From NCBI RefSeq assembly GCF_020103755.1, contig NZ_JAHSQD010000020.1, forward strand, positions 1-38,662: DNA of 38,662 bases. The letters are read 5' to 3'. This document shows, one piece after another, positions 25,782-33,505 of the stretch. The notes under the pieces are model-generated. The model searched no databases and was not told the DNA's origin. It worked only from the letters and a program-made list of their open reading frames with translations. Every line of letters begins with the position of its first letter. Positions within the stretch are counted from its first letter, which is position 1. The stretch is from Streptomyces sp. LS1784 (GTDB taxonomy: Bacteria > Actinomycetota > Actinomycetes > Streptomycetales > Streptomycetaceae). Both the position numbers and the translations under genes were made by a program.

Positions 25782-26695
25782 GCGGCGGCCTCCGCGCGGT
25801 ACTCGACGCTGTCGGCGGTCATCCGCATGAACGCTTCCTCCAGGGAGTCCTGTTGCACAGCGATCTCGTACAGCACCACGCCGCCGGCGGCGGCGAGCGC
25901 GGCGATCCGCTCGGGTTCGGCGCCGCTCACCTCCCAGGCGCCGCCGTCGACTTCGGTGGCGTCGAGGCCATGGCCGGGGTCACCGAGCAGGGCGGCGAGC
26001 TTGGTCGGGTCGACGGCGCGGACCCTGATCCGGGTCCGGCCGTGGCGGTCGATGAACTCGGAGGTGGCGGCGTCGGCGAGCAGCCGGCCGCGCCCGATCA
26101 CCACCAAGTGGTGGGCGGTGAGCGCCATTTCGGTCATCAGGTGGGAGGAGACCAGCACCGCCCGGCCCTCGGCGGCCAGGTCGCGCAGCAGGGTGCGGAT
26201 CCAGCGGATGCCCTCCGGGTCCAGACCGTTCACGGGCTCGTCCAGCAGCAGCACCGGCGGGTCGCCGAGCAGCGAGGCGGCCACCCCGAGACGCTGGCGC
26301 ATGCCGAGCGAGAAGCCCCGGATCCGCCGACCGGCCGCGTCCGCCAAGCCGACCTGGCCGAGCACCTCGTCGACCCGCCGCGCCGGCAGCCCGTTGCTCG
26401 CGGCGAGCCAGCGCAGGTGGCCGTGCGCGGTCCGGCCGCCGTGCAGCGCCTGGGCGTCCAGCAGCGCTCCGACCGTCCGTAGCGGGTCGGGGAGTTCGAC
26501 GTAGGGCCGGCCGCCGACCAGGGCGTGTCCGGCGGTCGGCCGGTCGAGGCCGAGGACCAGGCGCATGGTGGTGCTCTTGCCGGCGCCGTTCGGGCCGAGG
26601 AAGCCGGTCACCACGCCGGGTCGGACCTCGAAGGTCAGGTCGTCGACGACGCGCCGGCCGTCGTACTCCTTGGTCAGGCCCTGGATCTCGATCAC
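25778..26695 (-). CDS. ABC transporter ATPase (drug/peptide exporter type)
   Basis: 305-residue ATPase. Walker A GPNGAGKST (near 34-42), signature FSLGMRQRLGVAASL, Walker B VLLLDEPVNGLDPEG and the switch histidine in VLVSSHLMTEM are all intact. The C-terminal 80 residues form the regulatory tail common in BcrA/DrrA-like ATPases, ending SLEEAFMRMT. The GTG at 26695 has GGGGAG upstream; the frame is open further but without coding character. It is translated ahead of the two permeases and overlaps the first by 4 nt. It is divergent from the sensor kinase at 26895. Confidence 0.92.
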   Translation of the reverse strand: MIEIQGLTKEYDGRRVVDDLTFEVRPGVVTGFLGPNGAGKSTTMRLVLGLDRPTAGHALVGGRPYVELPDPLRTVGALLDAQALHGGRTAHGHLRWLAASNGLPARRVDEVLGQVGLADAAGRRIRGFSLGMRQRLGVAASLLGDPPVLLLDEPVNGLDPEGIRWIRTLLRDLAAEGRAVLVSSHLMTEMALTAHHLVVIGRGRLLADAATSEFIDRHGRTRIRVRAVDPTKLAALLGDPGHGLDATEVDGGAWEVSGAEPERIAALAAAGGVVLYEIAVQQDSLEEAFMRMTADSVEYRAEAAA

Positions 26696-26894
26696 GGCTC
26701 GCTCCCCTCGTCTCGTCGTCGGTGGTCTCCGCCGCTGTTCGCCGTGGTCGGCCCCGGGCGGTGGCTCCATTCGACCGGAGCGGGCCGGTGCGGCGGATCC
26801 CGCCGGGGCGGGGAGCCGCCTCCCTCCCGGGAGGGAGAGCACGGGCGACCGGCGCGGGAGCCGGAAGCCGGGGGCGACCTGGCAGGATGGCCCG

Positions 26895-28211
26895 ATGTCC
26901 AAGGTCGCAGCGCTCAGGATCGTGGTGTCCGGAACCGTCGTGCCGGGGAGTGCGGTGTCCAGGCTCACCACGCCGCTGCTGTCCGGCGTCACGTACGCGC
27001 GGCTGCTGCACCTGCTGGTCGGGTGGATCTTCGCCGGCGTCGTGCTGATGATCTATCCGGGGACGTACCACAAGAGCCTCGGCGAGATCCTGATGGCGAG
27101 CATCCCGCTGGACTGCGTGCTGCTCGCGGTGGTCGCCCTCGTCCCGGCGGTGCGGCGTGCCGAAGGGGTGCAGGCGCGGCTGCTGCTGGTGCCCGAACGG
27201 GAGGAGGACATCGCCACCGAGCCCTCCCGAACCTGGGCCGACCGGCGGCGTACGGCGGGCTGGTTGATCGGCCGGGTCGGGCTCGGCGAGGTGGTCGGGT
27301 CGGTGCTGTCCTCCGGCGCCGCCGCGTGCTACGACCGGCTGACAGGTTCGGACGCGCTCTGGTACCTCCCGCTCTCCCCGGTGCTGGTGCTCGGTTTCGG
27401 CTGGTTCCTGGTGTTCGCCGGGCGAATCCAACTCGCCATGGCCGTACGGCTGCTGGGTCCCTCACCGGCGGAGCGGCTGGCCGAGGCCGAGCTGCGGGCC
27501 GAACGACTGTTGGAGCGCAACCGGTTGGCCCGGGAGCTGCACGACTCGATCGGACACGCGCTGACGGTGACGGTCCTCCAGGCCGGAGCGGCGCGCGAGG
27601 TCGGGGACCCGGCCTTCGTCGCCAAGGCGCTCGAAGTCATCGAGGAGACCGGCCGGCAGGCCATGGAGGATCTCGAACGGACCCTCGTGCTGCTGCGCGA
27701 GACCCCGGCCGGGGCGAACGGCGTGGCCACCGAACAGCCCGGGATCGACCAGCTACCCGCACTGTTCGACACCGTCCGGGCGGCCGGCAGCCCGGTGGAG
27801 GCGCGGGTCGAGGTGCGGCCGGAGGTCCTGCCCGGAGTGCTCTCCCGCGAGTCGTACCGGATCGTCCAGGAGGGCGTCACCAACGCGCTCAAGTACGCAC
27901 CCGGCGAACCGGTCGACATCCGGATCGCCGTACGGGAGGGCCAGTTGGAGCTGCGCTGCGCCAACCGGCTGCCCGGCGCCGGACGTTCACCGGCGGGCCC
28001 GGCGCGGCCCCCGGCGAGCGGGGCGGGCAGGGGAGCAACGCGCAAGGGCGGCAAGGGGCTGCGCGGCATCCGTGAGCGTGCCACGCTGCTCGGCGGGGAG
28101 GCGACGGCAGGGGCGACGGCGGCCTCGGCGACGTCGGCGGCAGGACCGACAGGGGAGGGGAACGCAGAGTGGGTGCTGACCGTCCGGCTGCCCCTACGCT
28201 TGGGCTCGTGA
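26895..28211 (+). CDS. Two-component sensor histidine kinase (HisKA_3 type)
   Basis: 438-residue membrane kinase. Hydrophobic helices lie near residues 36-55, 70-88 and 160-180. The phosphoacceptor helix is [20 protein letters not shown] with His216, and the ATPase domain has [19 protein letters not shown] and [18 protein letters not shown] Gly/Arg/Pro-rich insert ([20 protein letters not shown]) lies just before the last glycine box. The ATG at 26895 has no ribosome site; CAGGAT ends 6 nt before it, so the mRNA is probably leaderless. Paired with the regulator downstream and divergent from the ABC exporter, its likely target. Confidence 0.9.
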   Translation: MSKVAALRIVVSGTVVPGSAVSRLTTPLLSGVTYARLLHLLVGWIFAGVVLMIYPGTYHKSLGEILMASIPLDCVLLAVVALVPAVRRAEGVQARLLLVPEREEDIATEPSRTWADRRRTAGWLIGRVGLGEVVGSVLSSGAAACYDRLTGSDALWYLPLSPVLVLGFGWFLVFAGRIQLAMAVRLLGPSPAERLAEAELRAERLLERNRLARELHDSIGHALTVTVLQAGAAREVGDPAFVAKALEVIEETGRQAMEDLERTLVLLRETPAGANGVATEQPGIDQLPALFDTVRAAGSPVEARVEVRPEVLPGVLSRESYRIVQEGVTNALKYAPGEPVDIRIAVREGQLELRCANRLPGAGRSPAGPARPPASGAGRGATRKGGKGLRGIRERATLLGGEATAGATAASATSAAGPTGEGNAEWVLTVRLPLRLGS

Positions 28212-28270
28212 CGAACGATCTTGATGCGGCCGGTTCCGATGCAGCAGGCCGTGGCAGGGGAACCGCCGGG

Positions 28271-28930
28271 ATGACGGACATCCTGCTCGCCGACGACGAG
28301 GAGCTGGTCCGGGCCGGCCTGCGGGCCGTCCTGGAGGTGCAGGGGGACCTGCGGGTGATCGGCGAGGCGGCCGACGGCGCGGAGGCGGTCGCCCTGGCCC
28401 GCGCACTGCGCCCGCAGGTGGTGCTGATGGACGTCCGGATGCCGGTGCTGGACGGCCTGGCGGCCACCCGCGAGCTGCTGCGCCCCGGAGCACCGGGGGA
28501 ACGCCCCCCGCGGATCCTGGTCGTGACCACCTTCGAGAACGACGACTACGTCTACCAGGCGCTGCGCGCGGGCGCCGACGGCTTCCTGCTCAAGCGCGCC
28601 CGCCCGGCCGAGATCGCCCACGCGGTGCGGCTGGTGGCGGCGGGCGAGTCGCTGCTGTTCCCGGCTGCGATCCGCCGCCTGGCGGCCGGGCACGGCAACC
28701 CGAGCGCCCGTGCGGCCATGGAGCGGGCGGCGCTGACCGAGCGCGAGGCGGAGGTGCTGCGACTGGTCGCGCGCGGCCTCAGCAACGGGGAGATCGCCGA
28801 GAAGCTGTTCCTCGGCGTGCAGACGGTGAAGACGCACGTCAGCAGCGTGCTGGCGAAGCTGGGTGCGCGGGACCGCACCCAGGCGGTGATCGCTGCGTAC
28901 GAGTCGGGGTTCGTCGAGCCGTCGGAGTGA
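28271..28930 (+). CDS. NarL/FixJ-type response regulator
   Basis: 219 residues from the ATG at 28271 ([16 protein letters not shown]), which has AGGGGAA about 8 bases upstream. The receiver has Asp8/Asp9, phosphoacceptor Asp54 (VVLMDVRMP), TTFEND and Lys in LLKRARP. The LuxR-type helix-turn-helix is [26 protein letters not shown] followed by [17 protein letters not shown] at 28208 overlapping the kinase stop (GTGA) is a possible start that would add 21 low-complexity residues. It probably activates the divergent ABC exporter genes. Its stop is 29 bp from the convergent modC stop. Confidence 0.9.
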   Translation: MTDILLADDEELVRAGLRAVLEVQGDLRVIGEAADGAEAVALARALRPQVVLMDVRMPVLDGLAATRELLRPGAPGERPPRILVVTTFENDDYVYQALRAGADGFLLKRARPAEIAHAVRLVAAGESLLFPAAIRRLAAGHGNPSARAAMERAALTEREAEVLRLVARGLSNGEIAEKLFLGVQTVKTHVSSVLAKLGARDRTQAVIAAYESGFVEPSE

Positions 28931-28959
28931 CCCCGCCGAGGTGATGCCTCCGGTGGCTG

Positions 28960-30036
28960 TCAGGCCGGGTAGGCGTGGGTCTGGGCGGCCTTGACCGAGG
29001 CCCAGACCGCGACGCCTGGCGCCAGTTCCAGCTCGGCGACGGCGGCCGGGGTGAGGTCGGCGGCCATCGGCAGCTCGCCGGCGAGCTCGGCGCGGACCTG
29101 GTCGCCGTGCAGGTCCAGCCCGGTGACCTCGACCTTCCACAGGTTGCGCGCGCTGGTCTGCGGGCGCTCCCGGTACAGCGTCACGGCGGAGGGCGGGAAG
29201 GCGACGAAGGCCGGCCCGTCCAGCTCCTCGGTGGTGGCCAGGACCGTTCCGTCCGGGAGCGTGACCCGGGAGCCCTCGGCCCGGCCCTGGTACAGGTTCA
29301 GCCCGACCAGCCGGGCGATGTAGTCGGTGCGCGGGCGCCGGGCGACCTCCGCGGGGCTGCCGGACTGCACCTCCTGCCCGTCCTCGATCACCACCAGCCG
29401 GTCGGCCAGCACCATGGCGTCCAGCGGGTCGTGCGTCACCAGCACCGCCACCGCCTCGAACTCGGCCAGGTGCCGCCGTAGTTGGGCTCGTACGTCGAGC
29501 CGGGTGCGCGCGTCCAGGGCGGCCAGCGGTTCGTCCAGCAGGAGCAGTCGGGGGCGTACGGCGAGGGCGCGGGCGAGCGCCACCCGCTGGGCCTGGCCGC
29601 CGGAGAGCCGGCCGGGACGGACCGAGGCGTGGTCGGCCAGGCCCATCCGCTCCAGCCAACCGGCCGCCTCGGCCCGTGCCTCGCGCCTGGGGCGGCCCTG
29701 GCAGCGCGGGCCGAAGGCGACGTTGTCGAGTGCGCTGAGGTGCGGGAACAGCAGGTAGTCCTGGAACACCACGCCGACCGGGCGCTCCTCGGCCGGGGTG
29801 TGCACGCGCTGTGCCGGGTCCTCCAGGAGGCGGCCGTCCAGGCACAGGTGGCCGCCGGTGAGCGGGAGCAGTCCGGCGAGGGCGCGCAGGGCGGTGGACT
29901 TGCCGGCGCCGTTGGGGCCGAGCAGCGCCACCACCTCGCCGGGGGCGGCGGTGAGGGCGAGGTCGAGGGCGAACGCGGCGCGTTCGACCCGCAGACGGGC
30001 GTCCAGGGCGGGGCCGGAGAGGTTTTCGGTGCTCAT
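28960..30036 (-). CDS. modC: Molybdate ABC transporter ATPase
   Basis: 358-residue ATPase. Walker A LLGPNGAGKST, Q-loop VFQDYLLFPHLSAL, signature RLSGGQAQRVALARAL, Walker B LLLLDEPLAALD and switch His in LVTHDPLDAM are intact. The C-terminal 100 residues form the TOBE/Mop domain (NLYQGRAEG, FVAFPPSAVTLYRERP, GLDLHGDQVRAEL...VWASVKAAQTHAYPA) that binds oxyanion in ModC. It is the last gene of the mod operon. The ATG at 30036 overlaps in ATGA the stop of the small ORF that separates it from modB. Confidence 0.9.
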   Translation of the reverse strand: MSTENLSGPALDARLRVERAAFALDLALTAAPGEVVALLGPNGAGKSTALRALAGLLPLTGGHLCLDGRLLEDPAQRVHTPAEERPVGVVFQDYLLFPHLSALDNVAFGPRCQGRPRREARAEAAGWLERMGLADHASVRPGRLSGGQAQRVALARALAVRPRLLLLDEPLAALDARTRLDVRAQLRRHLAEFEAVAVLVTHDPLDAMVLADRLVVIEDGQEVQSGSPAEVARRPRTDYIARLVGLNLYQGRAEGSRVTLPDGTVLATTEELDGPAFVAFPPSAVTLYRERPQTSARNLWKVEVTGLDLHGDQVRAELAGELPMAADLTPAAVAELELAPGVAVWASVKAAQTHAYPA

Positions 30037-30185
30037 CGGGGCAGCGTCCAGGTTTCCGGGGGAGTGTCCGAGAGAGTGGCCGGGGGCGCGTCCGCAACCG
30101 CGCCCGAGGCGATGCCCGAGAAGGCTTCCGAGGCGGCGCGTACGGGCGAGGTGGCGCCCGAGGGGCCGCGTGCGGGCGGGGTCAT
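30033..30185 (-). CDS. Possible small protein between modB and modC
   Basis: 50-residue frame beginning MTPPARGPSGATSPVR and ending TPPETWTLPR. Its ATG (30185) overlaps the modB stop in ATGA and its stop overlaps the modC ATG in ATGA, so it exactly bridges the two genes with coupling at both ends. About 84% of third positions are G or C. It is rich in Ala, Pro, Ser and Thr and has no domain, signal or membrane helix that I recognise. It may be a real small protein, or a frame kept only so that ribosomes can travel from modB to modC. Confidence 0.5.
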   Translation of the reverse strand: MTPPARGPSGATSPVRAASEAFSGIASGAVADAPPATLSDTPPETWTLPR

Positions 30186-31090
30186 GGCGTCGACAGCCAG
30201 CGGTCGCGCAGGCCGACCAGGACGGCCACGGAGACCACCAGGAGCACCAGCGACAGCGCGATCGCCGCCTGCGGGTCGGACTCCATGGCCAGGTAGACGG
30301 CCAGCGGCATGGTCTGGGTGCGGCCCGGGAAGTTGCCCGCGAAGGTGATCGTCGCGCCGAACTCGCCGAGCGCCCGGGCCCAGGCCAGCACGGCCCCGGC
30401 GGCGATCCCCGGAGCGATCAGGGGCAGGGTGACCCGCCGGAACGCGGTCAGCCGGGAGGCGCCCAGGGTCGCGGCGGCCTCCTCGTAGCGGGGGTCGGCG
30501 GCCCGCAGCGCACCCTCGACGCTGATCACCAGGAACGGCATCGCCACGAACGCCTCGGCGATCACGACCCCGGTGGTGGTGAACGGCAGCGTGATGCCGA
30601 AGGCCGAGTCCAGCCAGGAGCCGACGATGCCGCGCCGCCCGAGCGCCAGCAGCAGCGCCACGCCGCCGACCACCGGCGGCAGCACCAGCGGCAGGGTGAC
30701 CAGAGCCCGGATCACCCGCCGGCCCGGCAGCTCGGTGCGGGCGAGCAGCCAGGCCAGCGGGACACCGAGGACCAGCGACACCGCGGTGGCCGCGGTCGCG
30801 CTGATCAGTGACAGGCGCAGCGCGTCCCACACGGCGGTGCTGGTGAGCTGGGCGGACAGGCCGCTCCACGGCGCCCGGATCAGCAGCCCGACCAGCGGCA
30901 GGATCAGGAACGCCAGTCCGAGAAGCGCCGGGAGCAGCAGGGTGACCGGGACGCGGTGCGTGCCCGGGCGGTGGCGCGGGCGGCGGCGCGGCAGGGGCTG
31001 CGCCGGTCCTGCCGGGCCGCTGCCGGCGGTCCGCGACTGGTGGTCCCGGTCCGGGCGGTTCTTCCCGAGGCCGGTGGTGCGGTCGCTCAC
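30182..31090 (-). CDS. modB: Molybdate ABC transporter permease
   Basis: 302-residue inner-membrane permease with about six helices. After a polar N-terminus (residues 1-45, Arg/Pro/Gly-rich) comes PVTLLLPALLGLAFLILPLVGLLIRAPW. The binding-protein-dependent EAA loop is EEAAATLGASRLTAFRRVTLPLIAPGIAAGAVLAWARALGEFGAT, a typical ModB sequence. The GTG at 31090 overlaps the modA stop (GTGA). It works with ModA outside and ModC inside to import molybdate. Confidence 0.9.
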   Translation of the reverse strand: MSDRTTGLGKNRPDRDHQSRTAGSGPAGPAQPLPRRRPRHRPGTHRVPVTLLLPALLGLAFLILPLVGLLIRAPWSGLSAQLTSTAVWDALRLSLISATAATAVSLVLGVPLAWLLARTELPGRRVIRALVTLPLVLPPVVGGVALLLALGRRGIVGSWLDSAFGITLPFTTTGVVIAEAFVAMPFLVISVEGALRAADPRYEEAAATLGASRLTAFRRVTLPLIAPGIAAGAVLAWARALGEFGATITFAGNFPGRTQTMPLAVYLAMESDPQAAIALSLVLLVVSVAVLVGLRDRWLSTP

Positions 31091-31923
31091 GGTGCCTGGA
31101 AGCCCGCCGCGGTCAGCACCTGCTTGGCCTCGGGCGACTGGACGTACGCGACGAAGGCGGCGCCGCCGTCCTTGTTCGGCGCCTTGGCGAGCGCGGCGAT
31201 CGGATAGTCGTTCACGGCCTTGTCGGCCTCGGGAAAGTCCACACCGTCGATCTTCGCGGCATCGGCCTGCACATCGGTCCGGTACACCAGGGAGGCGTCG
31301 ACCTCGCCGAGTTCGACCTTGGTGAGCGCGCCCTTGACGTCCTGCTCCAGGGTGACGGGGGTGAGGTCGACGCCGGCGGCCTTGAGTGCGGTCTGGGCGG
31401 CGGCGCCGCACGGCACCTCCTTGGCACACAGGGCGACCTTCACACCGGAGGCGGTGAGGTCCTTGAGGCCCGCGACGTGCTTGGGGTTGCCCTTGGGGAC
31501 GGCGATGGTGAGCGTGTTCTTGACGAAGGTCGCCGGCTGTCCGGCGGCGCCGCCCGCGTCCGTCACGGTCTTCATGGTGGCCGGGCTGGCGGCGGCGAAC
31601 ACGTCGGCCGGGGCGCCGGAGTTGATGCTGGTGGCGAGGCTGGAGCTGCCGCCGAAGTTGAAGGTGACCTTGGTGCCCGGATTGGCGGCCTCGAACTTCT
31701 TGCCGAGCTCGGTGAAGGTCTCCTTGAGCGAGGCGGCGGCGAAGACGGTGATGGTGCCGGAGGCCTTCGGGACGCCGCTGCCGGCGGCGGAGGCGTTCGA
31801 GGAGCCCGGGGAACCGGAGGACTTGCCGCCGTCGCTGCCGCAGGCGGTGACCCCGAGGCCGAGGGCGAGGGCCGCAGCGGCGGCGACGGCGAGTCTGCGG
31901 GTGGCGGGCGTACGGGTGCTCAT
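31087..31923 (-). CDS. modA: Molybdate-binding lipoprotein
   Basis: 278-residue periplasmic-type binding protein anchored as a lipoprotein: Arg-rich start, hydrophobic stretch 11-25 and lipobox VTAC with Cys28, followed by a Gly/Ser linker. Family blocks are TITVFAAASLKETFTELGKKFE, FNFGGSSSLATSINSGAPADVFAAA, NTLTIAVPKGNP and LGEVDASLVYRTDV; the Ser in AAASL and in GGSSSL would contact the oxyanion. Strong ribosome site GGAGGGG before the ATG at 31923. First gene of the mod operon and divergent from the RNA ligase. Confidence 0.93.
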   Translation of the reverse strand: MSTRTPATRRLAVAAAAALALGLGVTACGSDGGKSSGSPGSSNASAAGSGVPKASGTITVFAAASLKETFTELGKKFEAANPGTKVTFNFGGSSSLATSINSGAPADVFAAASPATMKTVTDAGGAAGQPATFVKNTLTIAVPKGNPKHVAGLKDLTASGVKVALCAKEVPCGAAAQTALKAAGVDLTPVTLEQDVKGALTKVELGEVDASLVYRTDVQADAAKIDGVDFPEADKAVNDYPIAALAKAPNKDGGAAFVAYVQSPEAKQVLTAAGFQAP

Positions 31924-31994
31924 CGGTGCTTCCCCTCCGGGGTGCGCGCCGGAAGGGGCGCGAGGGACTGGTCGCAGGTGCGGCCATTACGGCG

Positions 31995-32022
31995 ATCATA
32001 GTGCCGCAAATGCGAGCGATAA
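31995..32022 (-). promoter_or_regulatory. Promoter of the mod operon
   Basis: On the minus strand TATGAT (31995-32000) is an almost perfect -10 box, and TTATCG (32017-32022) 16 bases upstream may be the -35. The spacer contains CGCA-TT-TGCG, a short palindrome that could be an operator. The leader is about 65 nt. Confidence 0.45.
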
Positions 32023-32113
32023 ATCCCCTGTCGGTTTGCACAGGAGCGGGCGGGTGCGGGCCTCCGGTCTGCTGTGGGATGGCTCGAACGTGCCTGACGG
32101 GGGCGGCCTGTGC

Positions 32114-32137
32114 GGGCGGCGGGCGGCGGGCGGTGGG
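32114..32137 (+). other. G-quadruplex motif in the mod/RNA-ligase divergent region
   Basis: Four GGG runs are spaced by exactly four bases each (CGGC, CGGC, CGGT), inside a longer strand-biased G-rich tract (about 32097-32200) with nine runs of three or more G. The tract lies about 110-220 bp before the RNA ligase start. Confidence 0.5.
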
Positions 32138-32316
32138 CGGCGGCTGGTGGGGGTGGTGCGGCTGGTGGGCGTGGTGCAGGTGCCGGGGGCGGTAGGGGCG
32201 TGCGGAAATTGCGTCGCGCCGCGGGCGGCCGGGCGGCCAGAGTGGTCACCGTCCGTACACGCGGCCGGGTCGGTCGGATGCACCGCCGCGGCCGAACCAA
32301 GGGGAGGAGTCCGTCC

Positions 32317-33384
32317 ATGTCCACGCTGCGCGTCACCGCCGAGAAGCTGATCATCCTGGAGCACCCGAACGCCGATGCCCTGGAGCTCGCCCAGGTCGGC
32401 CTCTACCGGGCGGTGGTCGCGAAGGGCATGTACCGGACCGGAGACCACGCCGTCTACATCCCGGAACAGTCCGTCCTGCCCGAGGAGTTGATCGAGGAGC
32501 TGGGGCTGACCGGCAAGCTGGCCGGCGCCCGGGCGAACCGGGTGAAGGCCGTACGGCTGCGCGGCGAGCTGTCCCAGGGCATCGTCTGCCGGCCCGTCGC
32601 GCTCGCCGGCACCGACCTGGCCGCCGCGGCCGAGCGCGGCGAGGACTTCGGCGAACTGCTCGGGGTCGCCAAGTGGCAGCCGCCGGTGCCGACGTCGATG
32701 AGCGGTGACGTGGTCAGCGCGCCGGACCTGCTGCCCTGGGTGGACATCGAGAACCTCAAGCGCTACCCCGACGCCTTCGAGCCGGGCGAGCCGGTGGTGC
32801 TGACCGAGAAGCTGCACGGCAGCTGCTGCCTGGTCACGTACTTCGCCGCCACCGGCGAGGTGCAGGTGTCGTCCAAGGGCATCGGCGCGCAGGGGCTGGC
32901 GCTGGTCGAGGACGCGCGCAACCTGTACTGGCGGGCGGTGCGCGCGTACGACATCCCGGCGGTGGCGGCCCGGCTGGCGGAGCGCCTCGGGGCCGAGCGG
33001 GTCGGCATCTTCGGTGAGGTGTTCGGCGAAGGCGTGCAGGACCTGGGCTACGGCGCCTCGGCGCGTACCGAGCGGCCCGGCTACGCGGCCTTCGACCTGT
33101 CGGCCCTGGTGGACGGACAGCTGAACTGGCTGTCGGCGGCCGAACTGCTGGACGGGGAACTGCCACTGGTGCCCGAGCTGTGGCGCGGGCCGTTCGACCC
33201 GGAGACCGTGTTGGGGTTCGCCCGGGGCAAGGAGACCGTCTCAGGACGTGAACTGCACCTGCGGGAGGGTGTCGTGGTGCGGCCGGTCACCGAGCGCTGG
33301 AGCCCGGTGCTCGGCGGCCGGGCGATCGCCAAGGTGGTCGGTGACGCTTACCTGACCCGTAAGGGGGGCACCGAATACGAGTGA
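32317..33384 (+). CDS. RNA ligase, Deinococcus DRB0094 (Rnl5-like) type
   Basis: 355-residue nucleotidyltransferase. The N-terminal part (1-150: STLRVTAEKLIILEHPNADALELAQVG... RGELSQGIVC) is the OB-fold-like domain typical of this type. Then come ligase motif I LTEKLHGSC with AMP-accepting Lys165, motif III VGIFGEVFG, motif IV HLREGVVVRP and motif V AIAKVV. This fits the TIGR02306 family, whose Deinococcus member seals 3'-OH/5'-phosphate nicks in RNA-containing duplexes. The ATG at 32317 has GGGGAGGAG upstream. No partner repair or toxin gene is next to it; its targets here are unknown. Confidence 0.87.
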   Translation: MSTLRVTAEKLIILEHPNADALELAQVGLYRAVVAKGMYRTGDHAVYIPEQSVLPEELIEELGLTGKLAGARANRVKAVRLRGELSQGIVCRPVALAGTDLAAAAERGEDFGELLGVAKWQPPVPTSMSGDVVSAPDLLPWVDIENLKRYPDAFEPGEPVVLTEKLHGSCCLVTYFAATGEVQVSSKGIGAQGLALVEDARNLYWRAVRAYDIPAVAARLAERLGAERVGIFGEVFGEGVQDLGYGASARTERPGYAAFDLSALVDGQLNWLSAAELLDGELPLVPELWRGPFDPETVLGFARGKETVSGRELHLREGVVVRPVTERWSPVLGGRAIAKVVGDAYLTRKGGTEYE

Positions 33385-33397
33385 GACGGGTCCGGAT

Positions 33398-33423
33398 CCG
33401 GCCGGGCAGGCCGGCCCGGCCGG
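33398..33423 (+). terminator. Terminator-like hairpin after the RNA ligase
   Basis: CCGGCCGGGC-aggccg-GCCCGGCCGG gives perfect 10-bp GC arms with a 6-nt loop, 14 bases after the ligase stop. There is no U-tract. Confidence 0.6.
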
Positions 33424-33505
33424 CGGGTCCGGGCGCGGCTCCTTTCGGGTGCCGGCCGCCCGTCGGTAGGGCCGGCGGGCGCATCCCTGGACAGAAGGAG
33501 TGCCG

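Noticed and set aside
27329-30097. 922-codon minus-strand frame across the second two-component system and modC
   Set aside because: It runs antisense to kinase and regulator and in a wrong frame through modC; no motif supports it.
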